The translations under genes were made by a program, and so were the position numbers. Source: Pseudeuparius sepicola (lineage: Eukaryota > Arthropoda > Insecta > Coleoptera > Anthribidae). Taken from it: 64,000 bases of DNA. Below the pieces are notes generated by a model. That model did not search any database. It was not told the origin of the DNA and saw only the letters and a list, made by a program, of their open reading frames with translations. This document shows positions 22,449 to 33,906 of this stretch, in pieces. The stretch lies in assembly GCA_963920635.1 (NCBI GenBank), contig OY987306.1, positions 32,059,453-32,123,452 of the forward strand. The letters run 5' to 3'. Each line of letters starts with the position of its first letter. Position 1 is the first letter of the stretch.

Positions 22449-22976
22449 TGGCTTTTAAAGCTCGTGCGCTCCTGACATAAACTCGCTACCCCTGGAGATC
22501 TTCTTTTGGGCATTAAGTCCGTGTTTTCGTCCGCCAGATCAAACGCCATCACCGTTGAAAGCAGCCACGATTTTTTAAAATATATTTAAGACATGTTCTC
22601 GGTCGCCCGATTCAAGACCGTTGCTTTTTAAAAATAATCAGTGGGTTACGACGTTGCCAAATCAAATGTGTGGCTGACAAAATTGTGGCTCTTTTCACAC
22701 CGATAGTTCATCCATCCATATCATATCACTATTTATGACATATATATTTTCCTATATAAGGTATACCGGCAAATGTTTCATTTTCGAAAAAATAAACATT
22801 AAAGTGCAAAATTGAAAGTTTCAAGGTCGCATATTTTCCAAACGCTTGAAAGAGACATATTACATGTATACATAATTGAAATTGTGACAATTTTATTATT
22901 AGATTTTAAATATCTAAAAATATACAGGGTGTTCTTATTAAAAAACATATGTTTGGTTTGGCATCCCTTTCCTCTA

Positions 22977-23051
22977 CCTAACCTAACCTAACCTAACCTA
23001 ACCTAACCTAACCTAACCTAACCTAGCCTAGCCTAGCCTAGCCTAGCCTAG
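22977..23051 (-). repeat. Interstitial telomeric repeat (TTAGG)n with a CTAGG variant block
   Basis: Nine tandem CCTAA units (22,977-23,021) run directly into six CCTAG units (23,022-23,051). CCTAA is the complement of TTAGG, the insect telomere repeat. The abrupt switch to a one-base variant suggests amplification of a mutated unit after insertion. Confidence 0.9.
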
Positions 23052-23365
23052 CCCTAACCTGCTATTCTTTGGCCTTGAACAGTATTTACAGAGGCAGTTC
23101 CATCTGTCGTTAGAACGGTTGAACCTCCATCCGCGCGCCATCTCTCCGTCGGAAGATTTAATAAGGAGACGGCAATCCATTTTGGGTCTGTTTTATTTTA
23201 GTTATTTAATTGGACGCATTCAGTGCTTTATAGGCGCCACTTCCTGGGACCATAAATACGGGCGAGGGGGGTTAAGAGGGAATACATGGGCGGTCCTACA
23301 GTCAGTTACGGGCCTGTCCATTGATCTTAGATATCTTTCCGAATACCTTAATCAATGAAGTAACC

Positions 23366-23385
23366 TCAGACTAATTAGTCTGAGA
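23366..23385. repeat. Micro-palindrome insertion, 20 bp, TSD AAGTAACC
   Basis: CTCAGACTAATTAGTCTGAG is a perfect 20-base palindrome (23,365-23,384). It overlaps a 20-bp insert between two exact copies of AAGTAACC (23,358-23,365 and 23,386-23,393). Confidence 0.75.
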
Positions 23386-24046
23386 AAGTAACCAATATAT
23401 CATTTATTCTGGCTGACAGCGCCACCTAGCCCTGAACTCCCCAAACTAACCAGTGGTTGAATAACTTTCGTTAATAGATGACAATGATATCAATAATTAG
23501 CACAAAATTAACAAAACTCAGTAAACTAACTCAATAAAAACGAAAGTTTCTACCACCACTATCAAAAGCGTCAACAGCAAAATAAACTACTGGGTATATT
23601 AGGAACGGTCCACACCACACTGTTTAGGTAGGTACCTACGCTTGTTAACTTGTAGGTAATTTTTATTTTCTTATAAGTATAATAGGTTGACTGTTTGAAA
23701 ATCTGAATGACACCTGTCAAACATATCAATTTTACATTTCTGTGTTTCCAAGATAAGTAGGTAGTACCAGTGATCATAGTATTGGATAAAATTCCTTACC
23801 AATTGGCAATATACCTCACGACTGATGAGTAATTCCCGACGCGAGGTGTCGCTAGCATTTGCCCCCTATTAAGAGAATTGGGAATTAACTAGAGGCGTGT
23901 ACGAAAAGTGTACAAAACAAGTTTCCATAGCTTAGTGTTCCATCGTCGAGTACAGCTTCCGTCCGTTAGATGGCCGCGGCCAAAGACATTCCGCTGAGAG
24001 TTTAGCATGAATTAATCTGGCTTTCTTCGCGGTTCTGTGATGAATC

Positions 24047-24071
24047 CATAGCCGAACGATCGTTCGGCTAT
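24047..24071. repeat. Micro-palindrome insertion, 25 bp, TSD GATGAATC
   Basis: CATAGCCGAACGA followed by its exact inverse makes a perfect 26-base palindrome with no loop (24,047-24,072). TGATGAATC lies immediately on each side (24,038-24,046 and 24,071-24,079). The 8-base version GATGAATC leaves a 25-bp insert. Confidence 0.8.
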
Positions 24072-24079
24072 GATGAATC

Positions 24080-25550
24080 TTGAGGACGGTGTTGTGCCTT
24101 CCTCACAGATAATTGATCTCTGTGGTTCTCCGGCATAGGTGGCATGTAAGCAGCGCCGTTGGGGGCATCTAGCGACCAATAGCGAAACTATGACGGGAGA
24201 AATTAAACTTCAGGCTATCAGCCGTAGAGGGCGGTAGGTAACGAGTCAAGAACTTTGCTTTAGGGTAGCATGTAGCGGTGATCACTAGCATTCTAATCAG
24301 TACACATGGAGCTTACAGCTCAGTCGCTTGAATACACACAGCGGTCTCAATACTATAATCACTGGTAGTAGGTACTTGCCAAATTAAATTAAAAGAAAAA
24401 CAATCGTTAATAAAAATGAAAGGAGCTTTTATTGTTAAACTGCTTTTAAAAACAATATCAGCAGCAAAAACCACACTGTTCATAAAGCAATAAAATCCTA
24501 TGATATCATAAGAAAATAGTAGGTAGGTATAAACACGAATATAAAATTAAATTTTTTAGGAGATGTCATTTAAAATTTTCAAACAGAATTCTGCCTGTCA
24601 ATCTAATAACAAAACAAAAATTACCTACAAATTAATAAAATCCCGTTCAAACAACTTCTCAAAACATATGGAAACGCGTCTTTTATTCGTGTTTATTGAA
24701 TTATATGATTTTTTCTACTTTGTACCTTTCCTTTATTAATTTTACTGAAATTGTCAATCGTAGAAAAGTCGTAAATCAAGAAAGTAGAATATTATAAAAT
24801 ATTTATAGTTGATTAAAATTTGCATTTGCGTGGGTCTTAGTTTTAAGCATCAAGTCCAGTTTCACGATTCATTTAATAAAGTTATAAAAACGACTTGTGT
24901 GAGTGGGTGTGCACGATGAACACTGAATATACCGCAGATGGTCTTAAATTAAACAAAATGACGTAAACATACTAGCTGGAACTATAATTTTCTTACCGGA
25001 TCCTTTTAAATGTCTTTCTATTTGCATAAAGTTCTCAAATGTGCTACATAAATTTTATAAAAAAAGACGGAATTTTATTTTTTTGCTACAGTGTATTAGG
25101 TAGATACCTAAGCTACAATCTACTGCTTAGAAAAATCATTTAGCAGGAAATTTTTGGCAGTTAATCTACCTATTTTATTTGCTCTATGAAATTTATGGTT
25201 ACTTTTCGGTTGACACTGGGCTGTTATAAAATTTTGACATTAGTCAAAAATTTGACACGGCACACTAGTTACGTACAACCTTTTGAAATCGCCTTTAGGC
25301 AATCCGTTTAAAAACTTCACTTATTTCGTTTCTGATGTTATATTATTTATAAGAGAGAGCAAACAACGTTTCCTAAATACAAGAACACAACAAACATGTA
25401 CCTAGTACCGTCCATAAATCACCCGGAACAACAAATAAATCCGGCACCGTCTTTCGTAGGTCCACCTCCTATACTCGCATCGATTCTTTATTATTCTAAC
25501 CTTTCCCACAACACCTGCAATCGCGTTCGCATTGCGAAATCTCATTTTTT
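24080..25550. other. AT-rich non-coding stretch
   Basis: No gene, RNA or repeat boundary was recognised apart from CTCF-like matches (AGAGGGCGG at about 24,226). Base content is strongly AT until the abrupt GC-rich island at 25,555. Confidence 0.3.
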
Positions 25551-25554
25551 AATT

Positions 25555-26050
25555 ACCGGCGGTACCGCCCGCCCCGGCCACGCCCCCCGCGCCCCGGCCA
25601 CGCCCACCGCTCGCCTCATTTGCGCGGTACCACCGACGCCGACCAATGGGAGGCCGGCGGGGGCGTGGCCGGCCCGGCAGCGTGGCACCGCCGTTGGACG
25701 GTGGCGCCGCCTCGCGGCGCCCGCCGACACCGCCCGGCGCGGATCGGTACCGATGGAGATGCTGCGCGGTCAGTACACGCGCGCTGGTACGCTGCGATGG
25801 TACCACTGTTGGGTTCCGCCGGGAAAATGACGCGGTAGGACGTCGCGCGGCGGATGGTACCGCACCGGCAGGTTCATGGATTATGACAGCGTCGCCAACT
25901 ATGTAATTGTAGGTAAATTTTCATGTTGGTTATCTTGTGGGGGGGGCGGCGCGGCGGTACCATTGGGTACCACTTCTGTGGTACCGAATTTTCCGATTGT
26001 TTCTTGGGCGTTTTTTTGTCATAGTGCGAGGCGTTTTTTAGGTGGTACCA
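25555..26050. promoter_or_regulatory. CpG-rich island with nine GGTACC palindromes
   Basis: An abrupt GC-rich block (CCGCCCCGGCC, CGCGGCGCCCGCC) stands in AT-rich surroundings. GGTACC occurs at 25,561, 25,626, 25,746, 25,799, 25,856, 25,956, 25,966, 25,980 and 26,044. All three forward frames stay open over long runs, as expected from GC content, and none resembles a protein. Candidate roles are an unmethylated promoter, a noncoding RNA start, or a clustered binding region for a factor that recognises GGTACC. Confidence 0.4.
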
Positions 26051-26073
26051 GTTTGTTTTGCGAAGCTATAGAA

Positions 26074-26259
26074 CCGTTGACTGACGTAGGTATTGATAAA
26101 GACTGCTCACGGCTGTCATGTTTGACAGTTCTATGCCTCACCATATGATTCCTGGAGACAAAATACAATGCAAAATACATTGTTGACCATAGGCGCCATC
26201 TACTTTTCAGAATATGAAGCTATAGCCGTGAGAAGTCTTATAAATACGTCATTCAACGC
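26074..26259. mobile_element. 186-bp MITE, TSD TAGAA (copy 1)
   Basis: The ends (C/G)CGTTGACTGACGTA and the inverse TACGTCA(G/T)TCAACGC start ~38-base TIRs that continue through GACT-CTCACGGCT. The 5-base TAGAA repeats on both sides (26,069-26,073 and 26,260-26,264). A sister copy lies at 33,907. No coding content; the superfamily is unknown, as a 5-bp duplication is unusual. Confidence 0.85.
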
Positions 26260-26264
26260 TAGAA

Positions 26265-27870
26265 CCATTGATTTTTTTTATTTTTATGCTGAAAATGGCA
26301 TTTCTCTTCTCTTAAGTTTATTTAGGTACTTATAAAATGTAGGTTTGAACATTTAATTGTTATAGTTTTTATTGTCTAAATATCAGTACCTACTAAATGA
26401 AAAATAACTAGAAAATTCATAGAGCAACTAATAGGTAGGTTGACTGCTAAAACCACAAAAATGACGCTTTTTGTATAAAAAGTTGTAATATGATTTCCTC
26501 AAATCATATACAAAAAATTGACTTAATTGTACACAAATTGCCAATCTATAGGTACCTACTTTATTATACATATATTCAAAGGTGGTAAATACACTGATAT
26601 TAACTTAAGTACATCTAAAAATATCTATGAGACATTTCCTGAAGAATGCATACTTAAATAATTATTCCACAATTATTTATTTATATAGTAAATTTCTTAG
26701 CGTATATCACAACACTTTATAGATTGTTACCTACACCTCAACAGCAAATTTATGTCAAGATTATAATAACAACGCATACTTTGTATTTTTTATTATCATA
26801 GTAATTTCCTTGATTACTATAATGCCTTTTACAATTACTATGACTTGAATAGTACCATACCTACCCATACGTCGTTCAAATTGATTTCTTCTTGGAAATG
26901 TATAAAGTTACATACCATGATCATGACCACAGACATGGACACTACAGTAAGGCACAACCTGGCAATAAAAAAAATTGTTTTTTGTCGTAAAGTCCATATA
27001 TCGTATCTTATTCAGTAGTCAATAAATAATTACCATTTATAAAATCTCTCTTATCTAAACGTATACCTACTCAGCAGGCTTTTAAAGGCTTGACAATTTG
27101 ACAGCGCAGCGTTGTCAGTTCTATGCATCCAATTAACCACATTCAGAGCATCAAAGGCGCCGAATTGACGTAGAAATGGTTCAACCGTTGACAGGGCTGC
27201 CACCTCTATAGACACGGGAAGCTTTGCCGCCTTTGTGAGATGTGGATAAACCATAGAGATATGCGGGAGGTGGGGAGAATGAGAATGCGAGAACTTCGCA
27301 ATCACCTGCACCTGGGCCGCCATTTTCTAAGTTGAGCTTACAGGGGATAGTTAGGTAATATTTCTTTAATATAACACTGCAAGAACAATACAAATAATGG
27401 AATAATATAAATCCTAAAAGTTAAAAAAATATAGATTTTGTTATGTCATTGTGAGAGTTTGAAATGTTTTGGTCAACCTCAAAACATTTCGGTTACTACT
27501 TAACGTTAAGCGTATATGTAAAAACAAACAAGCCTTAGTAGATTCGTGAATGTAAAGTCAGAAGTTTACGTTTACCTACATTAGCTGGCTGCACTTCAAC
27601 TCTAATAATCCAATGTTTTCATTGGTCGAACGAAACAAGTTAAAAGTTGACGAACTGCTTATGAAAATGTTACGATATAGCATACTTGGGCATACCTAAT
27701 ACCTAATATGTTATGTGGTTGATATTAATTGCTTTGCGTCTATTTACAATACCTTTCAACTTCTTAAATCTGAAGTATTTTCTGTGCATTTCTTACCTGT
27801 AGTTATGAATGGAACTTTTCTATTATTTTTACAGTCCTTCACGGCACTACATGCCATAACTAATAAACTA
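26265..27870. other. AT-rich non-coding stretch
   Basis: Short chance frames only. The frames at 27,051-27,393 on - overlap each other in two registers and resemble no family. An inverted pair GAAATGTTTT / AAAACATTTC at 27,461-27,490 has no flanking duplication. Confidence 0.3.
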
Positions 27871-28190
27871 TACAGGGTGTAACTGAACTGATGGTCAAAA
27901 ATGAAACCACATATTCTTGGAGTCAAAATAAGGGCACTTCTTCCTATATTTTTTTCTCCTACGGGCCATAGTTTTTTTTATACAGAGCATAGAAGTTTAG
28001 AGAAAAATACACATATTTCTTAGTATCTCTGGAAATATACGAGATATTTTCTTCAAACTTGGCGTGTCACATGAGCGGATGAGCTGTCAAACTTAAGGTT
28101 GATATGAAGCTTCTGAGGCTCCCAGTTGCGGAGATACAGGGTGTTATTAAAATTAATTAGTTCAGAAAAATGTGAATACCCTGTATAATC
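27871..28190. mobile_element. TACAGGGTG-ended MITE cluster
   Basis: TACAGGGTGTAAC (about 27,871), TACAGGGTGTTAT (about 28,136) and the inverse CCCTGTATAAT (about 28,180) fall within ~320 bases. They mark one or two nested short elements of the same terminal type found across the window. No coding content. Confidence 0.45.
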
Positions 28191-29300
28191 CCATTTTTTA
28201 CATTTTTTACAATATATGTCAGATTTCTTTAGTGGATATCAAAAGAGTCAGTGTTAAAAATGTCATGACGTGGTGATACAGATGCATAACGGCATCAGTT
28301 TAATAAATATCTTACCATGTTAATGTTCGTCTTGTCTTGTATAAACATAAGGTTCGTGAATATTCACTCATCAAACTCTATAGAAAAGGTTACACGTCTA
28401 GGTATCTGACGTTTAGATCTCCCAGTAAATTTTAGTGTAATCCACTAATAAATAATAATTTTCAATAAATCAAAGCACCTGAGACCAGCAATTAGGAGTC
28501 CAAAGAGGAGGTGTGCACAATAATTATATATTTAATATGTATAAAATTATATAATAAACATCAACAGCGTGCCACTATGTACTTTGCTGGAGATCTAGCG
28601 TTCGATAACTAAATTGATGTAACGAGATTTCTGTTACGAGGTTCCTGACATTTTGGCTTTAGTCGAGAGTAGAACAAATTATAGGTGTTCAGGTCCATCG
28701 ATTTTTTAATAGGTTCACAGAGTGTAAGGAAAACTGAAGATACTTATAAATTTATGTCAATAGTGTGGTGAGGCAATGATCCAGTGGCCTCCTCTGAAGT
28801 AAGAAACTTCTAAAAATATTATTAAATATTTTTTAGTAAGTATACACCGTGTCCGTGTTTGCTCGTGAACATTCCAGAAATTTGTGAAAAGCTGAAAAAA
28901 ATTGAGCATTTATGTTTTTTATATTGAGCTATAAGATATATCTCAGAGACACCAGAATACCTACCATCATGTATTAGCGATTTTTTTTTATTATATTATT
29001 ACTGTATAGCATCATTTGGAGTATAACCCTTGTTGCATAACATTAAAAGAACAAAACTTTGAACTTCTCAAAAAATAACAACAACTTTGTTTTCTGTGCT
29101 TTCGGAGAATAAATCTTCTTCATTGAGAATTGGTTGGAACCTATTCGACAAAATTCTATGATTAAGTATTAGGTATTGAAAGAGTATATATTCACATATT
29201 TTAAATGAAATCGCCTACAACCAACATTCAACATAAAACTTTCATTTTGCTCTAAAAAATGTTTAGGAAATCACGCATATTGTTTAGGGAACCACCCTAT
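28191..29300. other. AT-rich non-coding stretch
   Basis: Nothing recognised: no gene, tRNA or clear repeat boundary. Confidence 0.3.
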
Positions 29301-30716
29301 TATACAATGTGTCCCGGATAAGAATGAACAGCATGGGATCTTGCAAACGGTGAGAGATAGGACAACGGTTAAATGGTGAAAAAGTTGCGCAATTTTAAGG
29401 TCAATAAAATGGTACAAACCGATTTCTAATATTTTTTCGTTTTTGAGTTATTTCGAAAAAAGTAAAATTTTTCGTTTTTGATTTTATTTTTTTCTGAAGT
29501 TGTTATCACAGATAGAAACAAAAAAGAAAAACACTTTCTTATGGCACTTTTTAACGGGCTTTAAGATGGCGTTTTTCGATTTGTTCTACAACATTTCGTT
29601 TTTGAGAAACCATCTTCAACTTTTTTTTTTAAATACGGACCTGAATTTTTTTTTGCAGATTTTGAAAGCACTTTTCATTGCAAATACCATGATGTATGTC
29701 ATGTATGACACAAAATATTTTTAAAATGTTTTTCCAATCATTTTTGCTATTGCGGCCCTGTATTTAATAATAAGAAGTCTAAATATTAATCAGTATTGTC
29801 AACAATTTAACTTACAGTTTATTTTTTACTTCGAAAACTTAATATTTTTAAATACGACCCTGTCTGGTAAGTGTTTTCCTCTGCTGTTGTACAGCAAACA
29901 TTATCGCATTGTGTTTTGAAGTAAATTCTTCGCTTTTTATAATTGTGAGAAGAAAGCTTTAAGCTAATGAAACCAATAACTTTTGCCATTTATTAATTGC
30001 AACAATACATTCGTTCGGCCTCTGCCCTATTTCTGTGACACAAGATATAACATGCTAACATGTTAAATTTGTCGTCATTTGAAAAAGCACCCTCCATTTC
30101 TAATAATCCAAATTATTAACTAAATGATACAGTGGGAGTTATGACAAATGACAAGGGGTTGGTTTCGTTGTTTCAAAGCCTTATATAGGTGGAGGATTTT
30201 AATTTATTTTTTATTATCGTATGCCACTGTTATTAGTCTTTGCCGTCCTTTTTTTGGTTATCTGATTGAAAGATAAGTTTGTAAGTTAAATTGTTACAAT
30301 ACTGATTACTATTTAGACTTCTTATTATTAAATACAGGGCCGCATTAAAAAAAAAATGAATGGAAAAAATAATTTTCAGTACAATTGTCTCAAAACATTT
30401 TAAAAATATTTCCTGTCATATATCATGGTATTTGTAATGAAAAGTGCTTTCAAAATCTGCAAAAAATCCAGGTCCGTATTTAAAAAAATAAAGTTGAAGG
30501 TGGTTTCTCTAAAACGAAATGTTGTAGAACAAATCTAAAAACGCCATCTTAAAGCCCGTTAAAAAGTGCCATAAGAAAGTGTTTTTCTTTTTTTCTGTTT
30601 GTACCATTTTATTGACCTCAAAATTGCGCAAATTTTCCCCCATTTAACCGTTGTTCTAACTCTCACCGTTTGCAAGATCCCCATGCTGTTCATTCTTATC
30701 CGGGACACATTGTATA
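29301..30716. mobile_element. 1.4-kb palindromic transposon
   Basis: TATACAATGTGTCCCGGATA and its inverse at the right end bound arms that match for about 500 bases each, with small indels. For example AAAGCACTTTTCATTGCAAA (29,668) has its inverse TTTGTAATGAAAAGTGCTTT (30,431). A ~450-base unpaired centre lies between them. Flanking TA and the palindromic form fit a mariner-like non-autonomous element. The frame at 29,500-29,724 is part of an arm, not a gene. Confidence 0.8.
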
Positions 30717-31244
30717 GCTCAATTCGTGCCAGAAGTTCGAGTGGGATATTTTGGTTGAACACTCAGGACGCAGTCCCCAAGCAATCCTGAAAAAATCATC
30801 TTGTTTGGACTTTTTTTGCGACCACATCTGTACACGGGCGTAGCCAGGATTTAGTTTTGTGGGGGTCTTAGTTTGAGAAGTAAATAAAACAACAAAAATA
30901 TACTTACATGAAATTTAATATCTATATATTCATCCGAAAAACTACGACATATTTATAAAGTTCTTAACTTTAAATGAAATGGATAAATTAATTTCGTTCC
31001 TCTGCGCTAAATCTAAAACCATTAAAGAAGAAATCTTCGGCTTTTTCTTTTAAATATATCCACTACTTCATCTGCATGAATTTCTGTTCCATAGTGAATG
31101 TTCATTAACCATTAAGTCTGTTTTCACTTATAGTGTTTCGTAAATAGTTTTTCAGTCTCCGATACAGGAATGGTAGCCAAGATTTGTAGTAATGTGTAAA
31201 TATTAGGATAAAGGTTTTTATCGCACATATCTAGGCATTCCAAA

Positions 31245-31412
31245 CTAGATTTCGGGGTAGGCAGTCTTCTTATCAGCATGCAAGGTAGCTGAAGCTTTGA
31301 TAGCTAAATCCAAATTTGTTTCTTTATTAGAAACCCCTTGACCTTGACTACACCACTTTTTCCAGTAGTCCATACCTTTAGGTTTATCACCCTTCCTTTT
31401 TTTCCCCTCCAT
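31245..31412 (-). CDS. Small ORF of the hAT-like element (55 aa)
   Basis: The frame runs from the ATG at 31,412: MEGKKRKGDKPKGMDYWKKW, then a SNKETNLDLAIKASATLHADKK segment, ending PEI-stop. It is a basic N-terminus like those that open hAT/zinc-finger transposase proteins, cut short by the element's deletion. The frame also extends upstream to 31,487 from a GTG, without an ATG. Expression would come from the promoter at 31,600-31,657. Function is not known. Confidence 0.4.
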   Translation of the reverse strand: MEGKKRKGDKPKGMDYWKKWCSQGQGVSNKETNLDLAIKASATLHADKKTAYPEI

Positions 31413-31601
31413 TTTTCGACAGTAATAATGATTCACGTATCTATCCTTAACAAGGTCATCGAATAACAGCGCACTAAAATTACTCACTTACACGGTACAC
31501 TTAATTCTCTTCACTATTCGTTCACCACTTTTCACTTTTATTCGCTTCGAGTTCGCATGGAACAATACTGCCGTAAGCGCGGTCACGCGCCGCGGCGCCG
31601 C

Positions 31602-31657
31602 TTATATAGCAGCCCAGTAGCCGTCCAGAAACTTCCACGAACTTCCACAAAGTTCCG
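31602..31657 (-). promoter_or_regulatory. Heat-shock-like promoter: HSE array plus TATA box
   Basis: TTCC recurs at exactly 10-base spacing (31,633, 31,643, 31,653), with GAA at 31,628 and 31,639. This is the alternating pentamer pattern bound by heat-shock factor trimers. On -, 15-20 bases downstream, stands TATATAA (31,602-31,608). An A-rich leader follows (AATAAAAGTGAAAAGTGGTG), much like heat-shock gene leaders. The order HSE-TATA-leader-ORF is correct for - transcription. Confidence 0.55.
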
Positions 31658-31939
31658 CTCATTTCGACCTAGGGGCGTGCCGAATAATCGAGAAACAACG
31701 CAAAGTGTCCCTACAATACAAAATAGATCGGCTGCAACTGCGTCTGCCTCTCGTCAAAAGATGGCGCTAGGCGCTACTATTACTACATAATATATTCAAA
31801 CGTAATAATAATTTAACTCTTCACTCCTCGTATTTTTTCGGTATAATATTAGGTAATATTTTGCTTATTTCGGGGGGGGGGGGGGGGGGTTGAACCCCCG
31901 AAACCCCCCCCCCCTTGGCTACGCCCGTGCATCTGTATT

Positions 31940-32885
31940 GGACCATCAGGTTTATGTCGCGAAAAATCCGAATGAAAATGAAACGATCCCTTGTCATATT
32001 TTCTTATCCTATTATCTGTGCCTATATTCTACAAATCAGAGTTTCGTGGGAATATGGCACAACCGTCGGGTTACCGCAACACAGCATCGACGCACAGTCT
32101 AAACGCGCTTGCTAATCGTCAATGAATATTTATACCGCGCGATCGGAGGAATCTCTTTCTCTCGGCCTCCTCGGGCCGCCCCTGTTGGACAAAAACCAAC
32201 TTGGCGATGTAGAGAGTGCCCGACGACTGTTAGCTACGTAAAAGTGCGCACTTTTTAACGCATCAGTTCCATAACCAACAGCTGGACGTTGGGCACGGCC
32301 GTGCGGCACCGTCCAACATGGGCAGAAGCTGGATTTATGTGGAGCTAAAAACGGCTAATGGTAGGCTTGGACTATTTAAATTGTCTCGCAGTTTTTGACG
32401 GCGGCAGTTCTCGGTACTATGCGAGTACTGACGCTGTACACGTCCGTTCGAGACGGTTAAGAAGAGCATTCCCGTTCCTATAAAGTGTAAAAATAGATGT
32501 CCAGATAAAATTATTGACTAAGCCTTACTTAATCATCTCCTGATGATGCTAACATGGTTAGCGAAACGCGCGTCGAGTTTTGGTGTAGTATTTTTTAAAT
32601 GCCAAAGGTTCCTTATTCCCGACCTAACAATTATCACAACAATTGTTATTAAAAAATCGTTAAATATATTTCCTATGGCATGGCCCAGAAATGTAATGAT
32701 GTACACAACCTAACCTATATATTTGTGTACACAACGAAAGCAGATCTGCGGGACTAACCTTAAAGTGGGCATACTGGGTCTGACGTCAGCCGTATGCCCA
32801 TCCCCTCCCTGCGTCAACCTGTGCCTCTACCTCGAATCTCATAGGTATAATTAACCTAACCTTTATATTTTGTGGGTATAATTTC
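31940..32885. other. Non-coding stretch with a possible promoter near 32,370-32,480
   Basis: GGACTATTTAAATTGTCTCG (32,368) followed by GAGTACTGACGCTG resembles a TATA-containing start region, but no coding exon follows. Part of it (GTCAACCTGTGCCTC, then CTCATAGGTATAATTAACC, 32,813-32,890) is repeated at 35,092-35,180. Confidence 0.25.
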
Positions 32886-32889
32886 CCAG

Positions 32890-33740
32890 ATCTGGACCAA
32901 CACTATATTAAAGACCTGTGCATAGCGCTGTTTCAAGCGATCGCCACTGGCGCCACACGACGAAACAAATTTACACGGTGGTTTAATGTGAAAATACTAT
33001 TGTTGCAGAATCTTTTATAAAATAAAACATGCAAATGTGTCTGTTACAACGAATTTAATATCCAAAATAAAATAAAATATTTGTTTGTTATGTCCCTGTA
33101 ATTTGACAAGTTCACATGGCATAGTTCCAAACATTTTCTTAATAAAAGCGAGTCTAAATAGCAAGTAAAAGTATTTGGTACCTTTTGGTTTGAAATGAAG
33201 TCCATGGCTAGTTGTAGTGTAAGTAAGCATAAAACGCATAAGATTTTTCAGTTTCTTCATTATATGGAGGACTATTGGTATTCGCCTTGTAGCTATAAAC
33301 AAAATTTTCTATTTTCATTCTTGCACACGTTACAAAATACTCTTCCAAAATAATATCCAGAATTTTCGCTTCTTCAGCTGGTTGATCAGATCATCCCATA
33401 ATTCCAAAATAGTGTTTCGTCTTCTGCAATTCACCTAACGGTCTATGCAGTGTGCATACCATTTTCTTCATGTGTATGGAAATTTCATGTTATCACAAAC
33501 AATTCTACCTATAAAAGCAGTGTTAGTAGGATAAACCTGCTAAATACTGGACGCAAAGACAATTCGTTACAGTAAAAAAGAAGGCAAATCGTAATAAAGC
33601 GGGATATTTAAAATTTGTGACATTTTAAACGTCATAAACTGACATACCAATAACCACAAAATACCCCCTATGACCTATAATAAGTCGCCATTTTTTTCGT
33701 CGAGTGGCGCCACCCCAGTCTGTAAACAACAATGACGAGG
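32890..33740. repeat. Large interspersed element, copy A
   Basis: From CACTATATTAAAGACC and GCATAGCGCTGTTTC through to GTGGCGCCACCCC, about 850 bases match the inverse of 37,785-38,590 almost throughout. The shared frames (for example 33,015-33,302) are shifted or broken between the copies, so no protein is claimed. Terminal CACTATATTAAAGACC motifs suggest a TIR transposon. Confidence 0.7.
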
Positions 33741-33906
33741 CCAACGATAAAGACAGGCCATAGCGCTAACGCAGAATCGCGTAGTCACGTGGCCAACTTA
33801 GTCCTACATAGTAAACGGCATTTTTGAAGATAAGTAGAGAAAACAAATTTCGTAATAATTTGGAGAGTTTTCTTTCGTCTATTATATTATTGGTTTTGTG
33901 CATCCA

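Larger units (their letters stand above)
30833..31929. mobile_element. hAT-like element, 1.1 kb, TSD CATCTGTA
   Basis: The ends CACGGGCGTAGCCAGGAT and the inverse CTTGGCTACGCCCGTG are typical hAT-type termini. CATCTGTA is duplicated exactly at 30,825-30,832 and 31,930-31,937. The interior keeps a short minus-strand reading frame and its promoter but no RNase-H-like transposase core, so it is a deletion derivative. A long G/C run (31,872-31,889 and following C's) sits just inside the right end. Confidence 0.85.

Noticed and set aside
25396..25906. Several overlapping open frames up to 144 codons
   Set aside because: All lie in the CpG island, are open in many registers at once, and are rich in R/A/P/G as GC content dictates.
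27461..27490. GAAATGTTTT / AAAACATTTC inverted pair
   Set aside because: Flanks differ, so no evidence of insertion.
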